Position numbers and translations under genes: made by a program
Shown: positions 50,315-59,247 of the stretch, in pieces
Position numbering within the stretch: the stretch's first letter is position 1
How the letters are laid out: every line of letters starts with the position of its first letter
Notes under the pieces: generated by a model
Told to the model about the DNA's origin: nothing
The model's input: the letters and a program-made list of their open reading frames with translations, nothing else
The model's database searches: none
Source: JBFGCA01 sp041567315
Lineage (GTDB): Bacteria > Acidobacteriota > Thermoanaerobaculia > Multivoradales > JAHEKO01
Direction: 5' to 3'
Assembly (NCBI GenBank): GCA_041567315.1
Contig: JBFGCA010000008.1
Coordinates: 1-64,000 of the forward strand
Length of the DNA stretch: 64,000 nucleotides

Positions 50315-50583
50315 TCCGCACCCCCCTCCGCCCCGTCCGCCAGCTCCTCGGCGCCGCGGCGCAGTCCCAGGAAGACGTAGGTCAGGACCGCGGCCCCGGT
50401 CAGGAAGACCGGGATGGCGACGATCGAGATGGCGACCGAGGCCGACGGCACGTCGTGGAGCCGGTGCGACAGACGCAGCAGATGGACGATCCAGTAGCTG
50501 ATGCCCAGCACGAAGACCCAGATCAGCGATACCGAGGCCACCTGCAGTAGCGAGATCCACCGGGGGGTCGAGGTCCGTTTCAC
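50311..50583 (-). CDS. Small two-span membrane protein of the respiratory cluster
   Basis: This is 90 residues with two hydrophobic segments (about 10-36, LLQVASVSLIWVFVLGISYWIV, and about 48-73) and an acidic tail ending EGGAE. It starts one base after the NrfD-like gene stop and overlaps the cytochrome gene by ATGA. It has the position and size of ActD-like accessory subunits, but I see no sequence signature. Confidence 0.65.
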   Translation of the reverse strand: MKRTSTPRWISLLQVASVSLIWVFVLGISYWIVHLLRLSHRLHDVPSASVAISIVAIPVFLTGAAVLTYVFLGLRRGAEELADGAEGGAE

Positions 50584-50584
50584 G

Positions 50585-51934
50585 TCAGCCTCCGTCGGCC
50601 GCCGGGGCAGGGTCGGGCAGGTAGCTCTCCACCCGCTCGACGGTCTCCGGCACCGCCTCCTCCAGCCCCTCCCTCAGCTCCCAGACCGAGATCAGGGGGA
50701 AGAAGCGGGCGAAGAGCACGAACCCCAGGATAAAGGTGGCGATGCCGCCGGCGAACATCCCCCACTCGACCAGGCTGGGCACGTAGAAGCCGCTCGGCAG
50801 GGCCAGCCGCGGATTGGCCAGCGACGGCACCACGATGTTCAGCCGCTCGAGCCACATGCCCACAACCACCGCCGTCGAGGCGATGAAGATCCCCGGCACC
50901 CGCCGCGTGCGGCGGAAGCTCAAGATCGCCACCGGGATCAGGAAGTTGCACGCCACCATCCCCCAGAAGGGCAAGGCGTAGGGTCCGGTGAGTTTGTAGA
51001 AGAAGACCCGCATCTCGGACGGCTCGTTGCCGAAGAACGCCGTCAGATATTCCGAGAAGGTGAAGTAGAACCACAGCAGCGACATGATGAGCAGCAGCTT
51101 CGCCAGGTGGGAGAAATGGATCTCCTTGAGATAGCGCTCCAGGTGGAAGACCCGGCGGAGGATGATCATCACCATCAACAGCGCCGCGATCCCCGAGAAG
51201 ATCGCCCCGACCACGAAGTAGGGCCCGAAGATGGTCGAGTGCCAGCCGGGCTGCAGGGTCATGGCGAAGATGTAGGAAATGACCGTGTGGACCGAAACCG
51301 CGATCGGAATGACCAGCACCATCATCACGTTGACCGCCCGGTCGAGCACCTTGCGCTGGCGCGGGGTCCCCTGCCAGCCCCAGGCGAGAAAGGCGTAGAG
51401 CCAGCGCGGCCGCGCCCCGCGGTCGCGCAGCAGCGCGATGTCGGGGATCATCGGGATGTAGAGGTAGACCGTCGAGGCCATGAAGTAGGCGGTGATCGAG
51501 CTGACGTCCCACAGGAGCGGCGACTGCAGCCGCCCGGCCGAGAAGATGTTGAGCATGCGGTCGGGCCGCCCGAGGTCGAGCACCGGGTGGAAGCCGCCGA
51601 TCGCCAGCACCACGACGGTGATGACCTCCGCCATGCGGGTGATCGGCCGCCGCCACTCGGCGTGGGAGAGCCGCAGGATGGCCGAGATCAGGGTGCCGGC
51701 GTGGCTGATGCCGATGAAGAAGACGAAGTTGACGATGTAGAAACCCCAGGCCACCGGCTGGTTGAGCCCGGTGACGCCGAGGCCGTAGAGGATCTGGCGG
51801 CCGAACAGCACCCAGGCCGAGAGGATCACCAGCCCCAACAGGGTGGTCGCCACCCGGAACCCCAGGCCGGGCTCCTCCACCGAGCGCAGCAGGTCGCCGA
51901 CGTCCAGCTCGGCCGCGGTCCGCTTCCGGCTCAT
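50585..51934 (-). CDS. NrfD/PsrC-family quinol-interacting membrane subunit (ActC-like)
   Basis: This is 449 residues from ATG 51934 (ATGA overlap with the ferredoxin gene). About ten membrane segments follow the NrfD/ActC pattern: VAWGFYIVNFVFFIGISHAGTLISAILRL (segment pair with the conserved His), GGFHPVLDLGRPDRMLNIF, VSSITAYFMASTVYLYIPMIPD and SVHTVISYIFAMTLQPGWHSTIFGPYFVVGA (each read as adjoining motifs). Members bind quinol at the periplasmic side and pass electrons to the attached iron-sulfur subunit. GFHPVLDLGRP and the WHST..GPYFVVGA block resemble Alternative Complex III. Confidence 0.9.
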   Translation of the reverse strand: MSRKRTAAELDVGDLLRSVEEPGLGFRVATTLLGLVILSAWVLFGRQILYGLGVTGLNQPVAWGFYIVNFVFFIGISHAGTLISAILRLSHAEWRRPITRMAEVITVVVLAIGGFHPVLDLGRPDRMLNIFSAGRLQSPLLWDVSSITAYFMASTVYLYIPMIPDIALLRDRGARPRWLYAFLAWGWQGTPRQRKVLDRAVNVMMVLVIPIAVSVHTVISYIFAMTLQPGWHSTIFGPYFVVGAIFSGIAALLMVMIILRRVFHLERYLKEIHFSHLAKLLLIMSLLWFYFTFSEYLTAFFGNEPSEMRVFFYKLTGPYALPFWGMVACNFLIPVAILSFRRTRRVPGIFIASTAVVVGMWLERLNIVVPSLANPRLALPSGFYVPSLVEWGMFAGGIATFILGFVLFARFFPLISVWELREGLEEAVPETVERVESYLPDPAPAADGG

Positions 51935-52614
51935 TCCTTCTCCGCCAGATAGATCACCTTGGGCCGGGTGCCGAGGTCTTCGTGGGGCCGGTAGGCGCGC
52001 GGGCTGCGCGCCAGCTCGCTCACCCGGCTGTGCGGATCGTCGAGATCGCCGAACTCGATCGCCCGGGCCGGACAGCTCTCGGCGCAGGCGGTGGTGACCT
52101 CGCCGTCGCGGATCTCGCGGTCCTCGAAGCGCGCCTGCTCGCGGGCGTGGTTGATCCGGTGGTGGCAGAAGGTGCACTTCTCCACCACCCCCTTGGGCCG
52201 CAGCGAGACGTCGGGGTTGGCCTTCTTGCGCAGCTCCCCCGGCCACTCGGGCTCGAACCAGTTGAACACCTTGGCGTTGTAGGGGCAGGCGGCCATGCAG
52301 TAGCGGCAGCCGATGCAGCGCGAGTAGACCTGGCCGACGATCCCCTCGTCGCTCAGATAAGTGGCGTGCACGGGGCAGACCCGGACGCACGGCGGGTTGT
52401 CGCACTGCACGCACAGCACCGGCTTGTAGCGCACCTCGGCGTGGGTGGCGGTGCCCGACACCTCGCGCAGCAGGCGGATCCAGTGGAAGGCGCGGCTCTC
52501 CCTGGTCTGCTCCCGTCCGACCGCGGTCAGGTTGTTCTCCTGATGGCAGGCGGCCATGCAGTTGCCGCAGCCGGTGCAGCGGTCGAGGTCGATGGTCATG
52601 CCCCAGCGGGCCAT
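51931..52614 (-). CDS. Four-cluster ferredoxin subunit (NrfC/PsrB/ActB2-like)
   Basis: This is 227 residues from ATG 52614, sharing one base with the upstream stop (TGATG). Cysteine groups for four [4Fe-4S] clusters: CTGCGNCMAAC (about 13-23), CVQCDNPPCVRVCP (about 68-81), CIGCRYCMAACP (about 100-111) and CTFCHH with CAESCP later. This is the electron-wire subunit between a molybdopterin-family subunit and an NrfD-type membrane protein. It has no own leader and is probably co-exported with the Tat-tagged partner. Confidence 0.92.
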   Translation of the reverse strand: MARWGMTIDLDRCTGCGNCMAACHQENNLTAVGREQTRESRAFHWIRLLREVSGTATHAEVRYKPVLCVQCDNPPCVRVCPVHATYLSDEGIVGQVYSRCIGCRYCMAACPYNAKVFNWFEPEWPGELRKKANPDVSLRPKGVVEKCTFCHHRINHAREQARFEDREIRDGEVTTACAESCPARAIEFGDLDDPHSRVSELARSPRAYRPHEDLGTRPKVIYLAEKE

Positions 52615-55013
52615 CAGCCGTGCCCTCCGGCCAGCGGCCGCGGTCCGCCCCGCCGCCGGCGCTCGACCAGCCGCACCCTCACCGGGGTGCCGCCGGTCGC
52701 CAGCCGGCCGGAGATCGGGTCGGAGCCCGCTGCAGCCAGGGCCACCGGGTTGGCGCCGACCCCGTCGGCGGCGCCGCCGGGCTGGCGCCGGCCGAGCCCG
52801 AGCGGCACGTGAACTGCGCCGGGCGTGGCGCCCGGCTCGATGGAGACCACGGCCTCGAGCCGACCGCGCGTCGACTCCAGCTCGACCCGGTCGCCCTCGT
52901 GGAGGCCCAGTTCGTGCGCCGTCTCCGGCGCCAGCTCGGCCCAGGTCTGCCACCCGGACAGCACCACGTGGCCGTACATCTCGAGCACCATCGGCGAGCT
53001 GACCCCCAGGGTCCCGCGGCCGGTGATCGGGCGGAACGGGACCAGCGTCAGCTCTCCCGGCGCCGTCGCCGGCGGTGGCTCGAAGTGCGGCAGGAAGGCC
53101 TCGTCGCCGGCCGGCGTCGCCGCCGCGTCCGCCCCGGCGCGCTCGCCCAGCCGGCGCTCCAGCTCGAGCGAGAAGAACTCGAAGCGGCCGCTGCGGGTGG
53201 GGAACAGGCGCTCCCAGTCGCCGCCCGCGCGCACCGGGTTCCACCAGCCGCCCTCGGTGGTCAGATCGCTCCAGAAGGCGTCGCGGTCGCCGCGCTCGAG
53301 GAACCGCCAGCCGCGCTCCTCGAGGAAGTGCACCCAGGTCTCCTCGAACGAGCCCGAGATCACCGACCCCTGACCCGACACCAGCAGCCCCTCCAGCCGC
53401 TGCTCGAGATAGCCCCGGTAGTCCTTCCAGGGCAGCGCCGCCGCGGCCGGCCCGCCGGCGCGGCGCGCCAGCTCGAGCAGCACGTCGCCCGGGTGGCGGC
53501 TGTCGAAGAGCGGCTCCACGACCGGACGGGTGACCCCCAGTACGCTGAAAGCGACGCCGGGCGGGGTGGTCGACTCCTGCCAGGTCTCGAAGAACAGCGG
53601 AGTCGGCAGCACCAGGTCGGCGCAGGCGGCGGTCTCGTCCAGGAACGGGCTGCAGGCCACCACCAGGGGAACGCCGCGCAGGGCCGCGGCCAGCTCGTCG
53701 CCGGCCGGGCTGTCGTGGACCGGGTTGGCCCCGACCAGGAAGACCACCTCGAGGTCCCTGGCGGCCGCCAGGGCGGCGATCGGATCGCTTCCCGGCGCCG
53801 CTCCGGCTCCGTTCGGCGCGAAGATGCCCGGGCCGGCCGGTTCCGGCAGCGGCGCCAGCGGCGTGAACGGGATCGGCGGCGGCAGCACCACCCCGCCCGG
53901 CCGGTCGAAGGCGCCGAGCAGCGCGTTGAGGGCGTGGACGGCGAGACCGGTCGAGGCGGCGTTCGGCCCGGTGGCCGCCTCGCCACCCCACACCACCACC
54001 GGTGACGCGGCCCGCGCCAGCCGCCGCGCGGCGCGGATGATCTGCCCGGCATCGCAGCCGCTCAACTGCGCCGCCCGATCGGGGTAGTAGCGCTCCAGCA
54101 GCAGCCGGCGGAAGCCCAGCCGCGGCCGGCCGGCGTCGTCGGTCCAGTCTTCGAAGCCGAAGGTGTGCTCGCTGACGAAGCGGCGGTCGTAGCGCCCCTC
54201 CCTGACCAGCACGTGGGCGATGCCCAGGGCTACCGCGGCGTGCGTCCCGGGCCGCACCGCCAGGTGCTCGTCGGCCTTGGTGGCGGTGGGCGACAGCCGC
54301 GAGCCGACGTGGATCAGCCGGCCGCGCTCGGCCCGGGCTCGCCAGCCCACCATGGCGGAGACCACGTGGATCGGCGCCGCCCCGTCCTCGAACAGGTCGA
54401 GGCCCACCGACAGCACCAGGTCGCTGTGAGCGAGGTCGAAGCCGGGCACCCGGTCCAGGCCCTGCGACAGCAGATAGGGCAGCGCCGCCGCCTCCTCGGG
54501 CCGCGCCACGTTGGGCGAGCCGAGGGCGTGGACGAAGCGCGTGGCCAGCTCGTCGAAAAGCCGGCCCGGCTCACCGCTCAGCAGGGCCACCCGGCGCCCT
54601 TGGCCGCCGGCGACCAGCGAGGCCACTCGATCGGCGATCTCGCCCAGCGCCTCCTCCCAGCCCACCGCCTCGAAGTCGCCGTCGGCCCGACGCCGCCGCG
54701 GGCCCTGCAACCGGTCGGGGGCGTAGAGCACCTCGAGTCCCGCCTGTCCCACCGGACACAGGCCGCCCCGGTTCAGGGGATGCCGCGGGTTGCCCTTGAG
54801 CCCGACCGGCAGACCGTCGACCAGCCGCACCGTGAGCCCGCACCCGCCCTCGCAGAGACCGCACAGGGTGTGGTGGTGGCTCTCGATCCCCGGGCCGCGC
54901 AGGGCGGCCTCCACCAGCCGGTCGGGCACCAGGAAGCGACCGCACCCGCCCAGCGCCGCGGCGCCGGCGGCGCCCCCCAGCAGTTTCAGGAATTCGCGGC
55001 GCTCGAGGATCAC
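52614..55013 (-). CDS. Tat-exported molybdopterin oxidoreductase-family subunit (ActB1/PsrA-like)
   Basis: This is 799 residues with a twin-arginine leader (RREFLKLLGGAAGAAALGGC), an N-terminal [4Fe-4S] motif (CGLCEGGCG, fourth Cys in GGLCPVGQ, about 51-88), the molybdopterin-family domains (VRPGTHAAVALGIAHVLV, SPVVVWGGEAAT, FLVGANPVHDSP, CSPFLDETAACADLVLPTPLF) and the C-terminal MopB barrel (GLHEGDRVELESTRG). The residue that would bind Mo is not evident, so it may be an electron-transfer-only subunit as in Alternative Complex III or a true reductase. The Cys after the leader could alternatively be lipidated. Confidence 0.87.
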   Translation of the reverse strand: MILERREFLKLLGGAAGAAALGGCGRFLVPDRLVEAALRGPGIESHHHTLCGLCEGGCGLTVRLVDGLPVGLKGNPRHPLNRGGLCPVGQAGLEVLYAPDRLQGPRRRRADGDFEAVGWEEALGEIADRVASLVAGGQGRRVALLSGEPGRLFDELATRFVHALGSPNVARPEEAAALPYLLSQGLDRVPGFDLAHSDLVLSVGLDLFEDGAAPIHVVSAMVGWRARAERGRLIHVGSRLSPTATKADEHLAVRPGTHAAVALGIAHVLVREGRYDRRFVSEHTFGFEDWTDDAGRPRLGFRRLLLERYYPDRAAQLSGCDAGQIIRAARRLARAASPVVVWGGEAATGPNAASTGLAVHALNALLGAFDRPGGVVLPPPIPFTPLAPLPEPAGPGIFAPNGAGAAPGSDPIAALAAARDLEVVFLVGANPVHDSPAGDELAAALRGVPLVVACSPFLDETAACADLVLPTPLFFETWQESTTPPGVAFSVLGVTRPVVEPLFDSRHPGDVLLELARRAGGPAAAALPWKDYRGYLEQRLEGLLVSGQGSVISGSFEETWVHFLEERGWRFLERGDRDAFWSDLTTEGGWWNPVRAGGDWERLFPTRSGRFEFFSLELERRLGERAGADAAATPAGDEAFLPHFEPPPATAPGELTLVPFRPITGRGTLGVSSPMVLEMYGHVVLSGWQTWAELAPETAHELGLHEGDRVELESTRGRLEAVVSIEPGATPGAVHVPLGLGRRQPGGAADGVGANPVALAAAGSDPISGRLATGGTPVRVRLVERRRRGGPRPLAGGHG

Positions 55014-55022
55014 CGGGACTCC

Positions 55023-55529
55023 TCAGTGGTGGCAGTGGATGCAGTCGTTCGACGCACCCGATTGGTCGTGGCACTCCATGCAGTCGTTCATCGTCGGTCG
55101 CCGGTGCGGTCGGGTGACCGGCTCGGTGCGCTCGCCCACCTGGCCGTGGCAGACCTCGCACTCCAGGCCGGCGATCGCGGTGTGCCGGCGATGCGAGAAG
55201 TAGACGTGGGCCGGCACCCGGTAGACCTTCTGCCAGGGGATGGGCTGGCCCGTCGTCACGTACTCGACCACCTGCGCCTCTTCGGCTGACTCGCCCTGAA
55301 CCTCCTCGTGACAGTCGACGCAGACCTCGACGTTGGGGATGGTGGCGCGGACGCCGCTCAGGGCCCAGCGGTGGCAGTCGGCGCACTCGGCGCCCACCTC
55401 CTCGACGTGGAGGTTGTGGTTGAAGGCCACGGGCTGGGTGACCCGCCAGGGCCTGTAGGGCAGAAAAGGCGCGGCCGTGCCGAGCACTACCGTGAGCAAC
55501 GTCAGGGTTCGGGCCGGAGCGGCGATCAA
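55023..55529 (-). CDS. Membrane-anchored pentahaem cytochrome c (ActA-like)
   Basis: This is 168 residues from TTG 55529, which follows GAGG by five bases and starts at a hydrophobic segment (ARTLTLLTVVLGTAAPFLPY). Five CXXCH sites: CADCH, CVDCH, CEVCH, CMECH and CIHCH, the last next to the end (CIHCHH). One membrane anchor plus five haems matches ActA of Alternative Complex III and the c3/NrfH-like group. It is the first gene of the respiratory cluster, 9 bp before the molybdopterin-family gene. No ATG or GTG fits this leader. Confidence 0.82.
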   Translation of the reverse strand: MIAAPARTLTLLTVVLGTAAPFLPYRPWRVTQPVAFNHNLHVEEVGAECADCHRWALSGVRATIPNVEVCVDCHEEVQGESAEEAQVVEYVTTGQPIPWQKVYRVPAHVYFSHRRHTAIAGLECEVCHGQVGERTEPVTRPHRRPTMNDCMECHDQSGASNDCIHCHH

Positions 55530-55767
55530 GGACGCCTCGCTAACGCCGATGGTAGACTCGCGCCAAAGGAACTTCGCTCCCTCGCTGGACGACGCCGAGA
55601 AGCTACCGGTGGTCTCGCCGGGAGCGAACACCCCTAGGGATGGCTGGCGGCCTCCCTCCAGGCGGGAAGCGGGCCACCCGCTCGGGTAGTTGGCCTCGGG
55701 CCCGCCGGCTACGAGGCCGCCACGGATCACCAGGCGTCCGGCGCGCGGTGGGGGACCGCCCCGTGGT

Positions 55768-55773
55768 TAGAAT
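55768..55773 (+). promoter_or_regulatory. -10 box of the FG-GAP/TPR gene (leaderless type)
   Basis: TAGAAT ends 8 nt before ATG 55782. The 250-bp region between this gene and the divergent respiratory cluster should also hold the cluster promoter, but I could not pin it down. Confidence 0.55.
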
Positions 55774-55781
55774 CCCGCGCG

Positions 55782-58700
55782 ATGAGACGGACCCTGCACG
55801 GCTTCGCCTTTTGTGCTCTGGCCGCCGCCACGCTGGCCGCGGCGCCCTCGGAGGAGGCGCTCGAGCTCCGCAACCTGGGGCTCGCCGAGCTCGAGAACGA
55901 ACAGCCCGGCAACGCCGAGGAGCTCTTCCGCCGGCTGGTGGCGATGGTGCCGGACGACCCGCTGCCGGCCGCCAACCTGGCGATCGCCGCGCTCCGCCAG
56001 CAGAAGTTCGAGGAGGCGAGCGAGTGGGTCGGCCGGGCGCTGGCCAAGAGCCCGGGCGACCCACGGCTGCTGGCCATCGAGGCCGAGATCCACCTGTGGA
56101 GCGGTCAGCCGCAGCAGGCGCTCGCCGTCTACCGGCAGGCGGCCGCCGGTGCCCCGCGGGACCCCGAGATCCAGTACGCGCTGCTCCGCCAGGCCGCCAA
56201 CTTCCCCGGCGACGAGGCGACGGTGGCGGCCGGCGAGGCGCTGGGGCGACTCATGAAGCTGCGGCCCGACAACCTGGTGGTGATGCTCCAGGTCGGCCAG
56301 CAGGCGGTCGCTGCCGGCGACCGGGCGGCGGCCACCGCCGCCTACCTGCGGATCCGCGAGCTGCTGTGGCAGGCCCCGGGGCCGGCCGAGCGGCTGCTCG
56401 AGGAGATCCTCGGCAAGCTGGAGGCCGGCGAGCCGGCGGCGGCGCGGGTGCCGGCGCAGCGCCTGGAGAACGTCCTCAAGGTGACGCCGATGTTCCGCGA
56501 GACCCAGCGCGAGCTGGCGACCGGCATCCAGGGGGTGCCGCTGGTGCGCTTCCGCGACGAGCCGGAGCCGGTGGTCTTCGGCGAGCCTCTGGAGGTGCGC
56601 TTCCGTGGTGCGCGGCTGGCCGAGGGGCCGGCGGCGGCGCCGGTGGCGGCCGACTTCGACGGCGACCGCCGAACGGACCTCGCCTGGCTGGCGGGCGGGC
56701 AGCTCGTCGTGCGGCTGGCGACCGCCGGCGGGGGGCCGCCGGCGCGGCTGCCCGCGGCCGGGATCGCCGGGCTGCTGGCCGCCGACCTCGACAACGACGG
56801 CAAGCTCGACCTCGTCGGCTGGGGCACCGAGCGGTTCGAGCTGTGGAAGGGAGACGGGGCGGGCGGCTTCACCGCTGCCTCCGACTCCGGGCTCGCCGGC
56901 GGCGCCGCGGCGGCGGCGGTGATCGACTTCGACATCGAGGGCGATCTCGACCTGGCGGCGGTCGGCGGCAAGCGCGGGCTCGAGCTCTACCGCAACGCGC
57001 TCGCCGGTCCGCTCGAGGCGGTGGGCGAGCGCACCCTGCCGCGCCCGGCGCCCGAGGACGGCACCGCGCTCATCGTCTCCGACCTCGACCGCGACGGCGA
57101 CCTCGACCTGCTGGTCGCGCACCGCGGCGGCCTGGCCTGGCTCGACAACCTGCGCCAGGGCACCTTCGTCGACCGCACCCACGAGTCGGGGCTGGCGGCG
57201 GCCGGCGCGGCCAGGGCGATGGCCAGCGCCGACCTCGACAACGACGGGCTGCCCGACCTGGTGACCGCCGGCCGCGGCGTCAAGCTCTACCGCAACCTGG
57301 GCGGGCGCTTCGGCCCCTGGGCGCTGGGCGACAAGCTCCGGACCAGCGCCGAGTTCAGCTCGGTCGAGACCTTCGACGCCGACAACGATGGCCGGCTGGA
57401 CCTGGCGGTCGGCGGGCCGGGCGGGCTGGCGGTGCTGGCGCGGCGCCAGGGCCGTTTCGAGTTCCTGCCGCTGGAGGAGGCGCCCTCCCGGGTGGCGGCG
57501 GTCCTCGCCGCCGACCTCGACCAGGACTGCGACCTCGACCTGGTGACCGCCGGCCCCGAGGGCGTGCACCGCCTCGAAAACCTCGGCGGCGACGCCAACC
57601 GCTGTCTCCAGGTCAGGCTCCAGGGTCTCGACAAGGGCAGCAGCAAGAACAACTTCTTCGGGCTCGGCGCCACCCTCGAGCTGCGCGCCGGCCGCGCCTA
57701 CCAGTTCCGCGAGGCGACCGGCGACGTCACCCACTTCGGGATCGGCCGCTTCGCCGAGGTCGACCTGCTGAGGGTGGTGTGGACCAACGGCGTGCCCCAG
57801 AACCGGCTCGCTCCCGGGGCCGAGCCGCGGATCGTCGAGGAGCAGCTCCTCAAGGGGAGCTGCCCGTTCCTTTACGCCTGGGACGGCGAGCGGGTGCGGT
57901 TCGTGACCGACCTGCTGTGGGGCGCGCCGGCCGGGCTGCCGGTGGCGCCCGGGGTGTGGGCCGGCGCCGACCCCTCGGAGCTGGTGCGGGTCGACGGCGC
58001 GGCGCCGCGCGGCGGGGTCTGGGACCTGCGGATCACCGAGGAGCTGTGGGAGGCGGCGTACTTCGACCTGGTGCGGCTGTGGGTGGTCGACCACCCGGAG
58101 GACGTCGAGGTCGCCAGCAGCCTCAAGGTGGTGCCGGGTGCGCAGGTGCCCGACCGGGTGCACGGCACCCGCGGGCTGCGGCCGGTGGCGGCGGCCGTCG
58201 ACGCCGCCGGGAACGACGCCACCGCCCGGGTCGCCGCCCGCGACGAGATCTACGCCGACGGCTGGCGGGCGAGCGCCTACCAGGGGGTTGCGGCCAAGCC
58301 CTGGAGCTTCACCTTCGACCTCGGCGAGGCGCCCGCCGGACCGGTGCGGCTCCACCTCGACGGCTGGATCTTCCCCGCCGACGCCAGCCTCAACCTGGCG
58401 GTGGCCCAACGCCAGGGCGGGCCGGCTCCCCTGCCGCCGCGCCTCGAGGTCGAGACCGCCGCCGGCTGGCGCACCCTCCTGCCGTCCATGGGCTTCCCGG
58501 CCGGCAAGACCAAGACCATGGTGGTCGACACCCCGCCGCTGCCCGCCGGCGCCCGGCGGCTGCGGATCGTCTCCGGGCAGTGGCTCTCCTGGGACCGCGT
58601 CGCCTGGTCGGAGCGGCCTGCCGACGCCGAGCCCGTGGTCCGCACCCGGCTCGCCCCGGCGCGGGCCGACCTCGCCTACCGCGGCTTCTCGGCGCCGGTC

Positions 58701-59216
58701 CGTGAGAGCCCCAACGGCCCACACCTCTTCGACTACGCGCGGATAACTAGTGAGTCCCCCTGGCTCCCCTTCCCCGGCCACTACACCCGCTACGGCGACG
58801 TCCGCGAGCTGCTCGCGACGGCCGACGACCGCTCGGTGATCCTCGGCCCCGGCGACGAACTGCGGCTCGCCTTCGACGGCGCCGGCCTCGAGCCGCCGCC
58901 CCCCGGCTGGCGCCGCACGGTCTTCCTCGAAAGCCACGGCTGGGACAAGGACGCCGACCGCAACACCTGGGAGGCCAAACAGCTCGAGCCGCTCCCCTTC
59001 CGGGCGATGAGCGGCTACCCCTACGGCCCCGGCGAGAGCTACCCCGACACCCCGCTCCACCGCCGCTACCGGGAGGAGTGGCTGACCCGGGTGGTGACCG
59101 GCACCGGTTCGATCCGGCCCACCGCCGCAGCGGCGGACACGGATGGAGCCGCTGCGAGCGAGCCCGCGGACGGGTCGGTCCGTGCCGGCCCGGCCGGGGC
59201 CACCACCCGGCGCTGA
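55782..59216 (+). CDS. Large exported TPR and FG-GAP repeat protein (ASPIC/UnbV-like)
   Basis: This is 1144 residues with a signal peptide (HGFAFCALAAATLAAAPS), TPR repeats (about 25-240; ELRNLGLAELENEQPGNAEE), about seven FG-GAP/VCBS repeats (about 285-615; ADFDGDRRTDLAWL, ADLDNDGKLDLVGWG, SDLDRDGDLDLLVA) with Asp-rich calcium loops, an ASPIC/UnbV-like segment (about 600-690; LGATLELRAGRAYQFREATGDVTHFGIG), and a C-terminal carbohydrate-binding-like half (about 690-1105) ending in a low-complexity tail. This domain set occurs in secreted Acidobacteria and Planctomycetes proteins of unknown function. It is divergent from the respiratory cluster. Confidence 0.87.
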   Translation: MRRTLHGFAFCALAAATLAAAPSEEALELRNLGLAELENEQPGNAEELFRRLVAMVPDDPLPAANLAIAALRQQKFEEASEWVGRALAKSPGDPRLLAIEAEIHLWSGQPQQALAVYRQAAAGAPRDPEIQYALLRQAANFPGDEATVAAGEALGRLMKLRPDNLVVMLQVGQQAVAAGDRAAATAAYLRIRELLWQAPGPAERLLEEILGKLEAGEPAAARVPAQRLENVLKVTPMFRETQRELATGIQGVPLVRFRDEPEPVVFGEPLEVRFRGARLAEGPAAAPVAADFDGDRRTDLAWLAGGQLVVRLATAGGGPPARLPAAGIAGLLAADLDNDGKLDLVGWGTERFELWKGDGAGGFTAASDSGLAGGAAAAAVIDFDIEGDLDLAAVGGKRGLELYRNALAGPLEAVGERTLPRPAPEDGTALIVSDLDRDGDLDLLVAHRGGLAWLDNLRQGTFVDRTHESGLAAAGAARAMASADLDNDGLPDLVTAGRGVKLYRNLGGRFGPWALGDKLRTSAEFSSVETFDADNDGRLDLAVGGPGGLAVLARRQGRFEFLPLEEAPSRVAAVLAADLDQDCDLDLVTAGPEGVHRLENLGGDANRCLQVRLQGLDKGSSKNNFFGLGATLELRAGRAYQFREATGDVTHFGIGRFAEVDLLRVVWTNGVPQNRLAPGAEPRIVEEQLLKGSCPFLYAWDGERVRFVTDLLWGAPAGLPVAPGVWAGADPSELVRVDGAAPRGGVWDLRITEELWEAAYFDLVRLWVVDHPEDVEVASSLKVVPGAQVPDRVHGTRGLRPVAAAVDAAGNDATARVAARDEIYADGWRASAYQGVAAKPWSFTFDLGEAPAGPVRLHLDGWIFPADASLNLAVAQRQGGPAPLPPRLEVETAAGWRTLLPSMGFPAGKTKTMVVDTPPLPAGARRLRIVSGQWLSWDRVAWSERPADAEPVVRTRLAPARADLAYRGFSAPVRESPNGPHLFDYARITSESPWLPFPGHYTRYGDVRELLATADDRSVILGPGDELRLAFDGAGLEPPPPGWRRTVFLESHGWDKDADRNTWEAKQLEPLPFRAMSGYPYGPGESYPDTPLHRRYREEWLTRVVTGTGSIRPTAAAADTDGAAASEPADGSVRAGPAGATTRR

Positions 59217-59247
59217 GCGCCTCCCTGACCTGGACAGCGCCGCGACC

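Noticed and set aside
50311..55529. Reading the respiratory cluster as a nitrite (Nrf) or tetrathionate reductase
   Set aside because: There is no NrfA-type CXXCK pentahaem reductase. Additional cytochromes and a bd-like oxidase gene follow in the same unit, which fits a quinol-to-oxygen chain better. It is not fully excluded.
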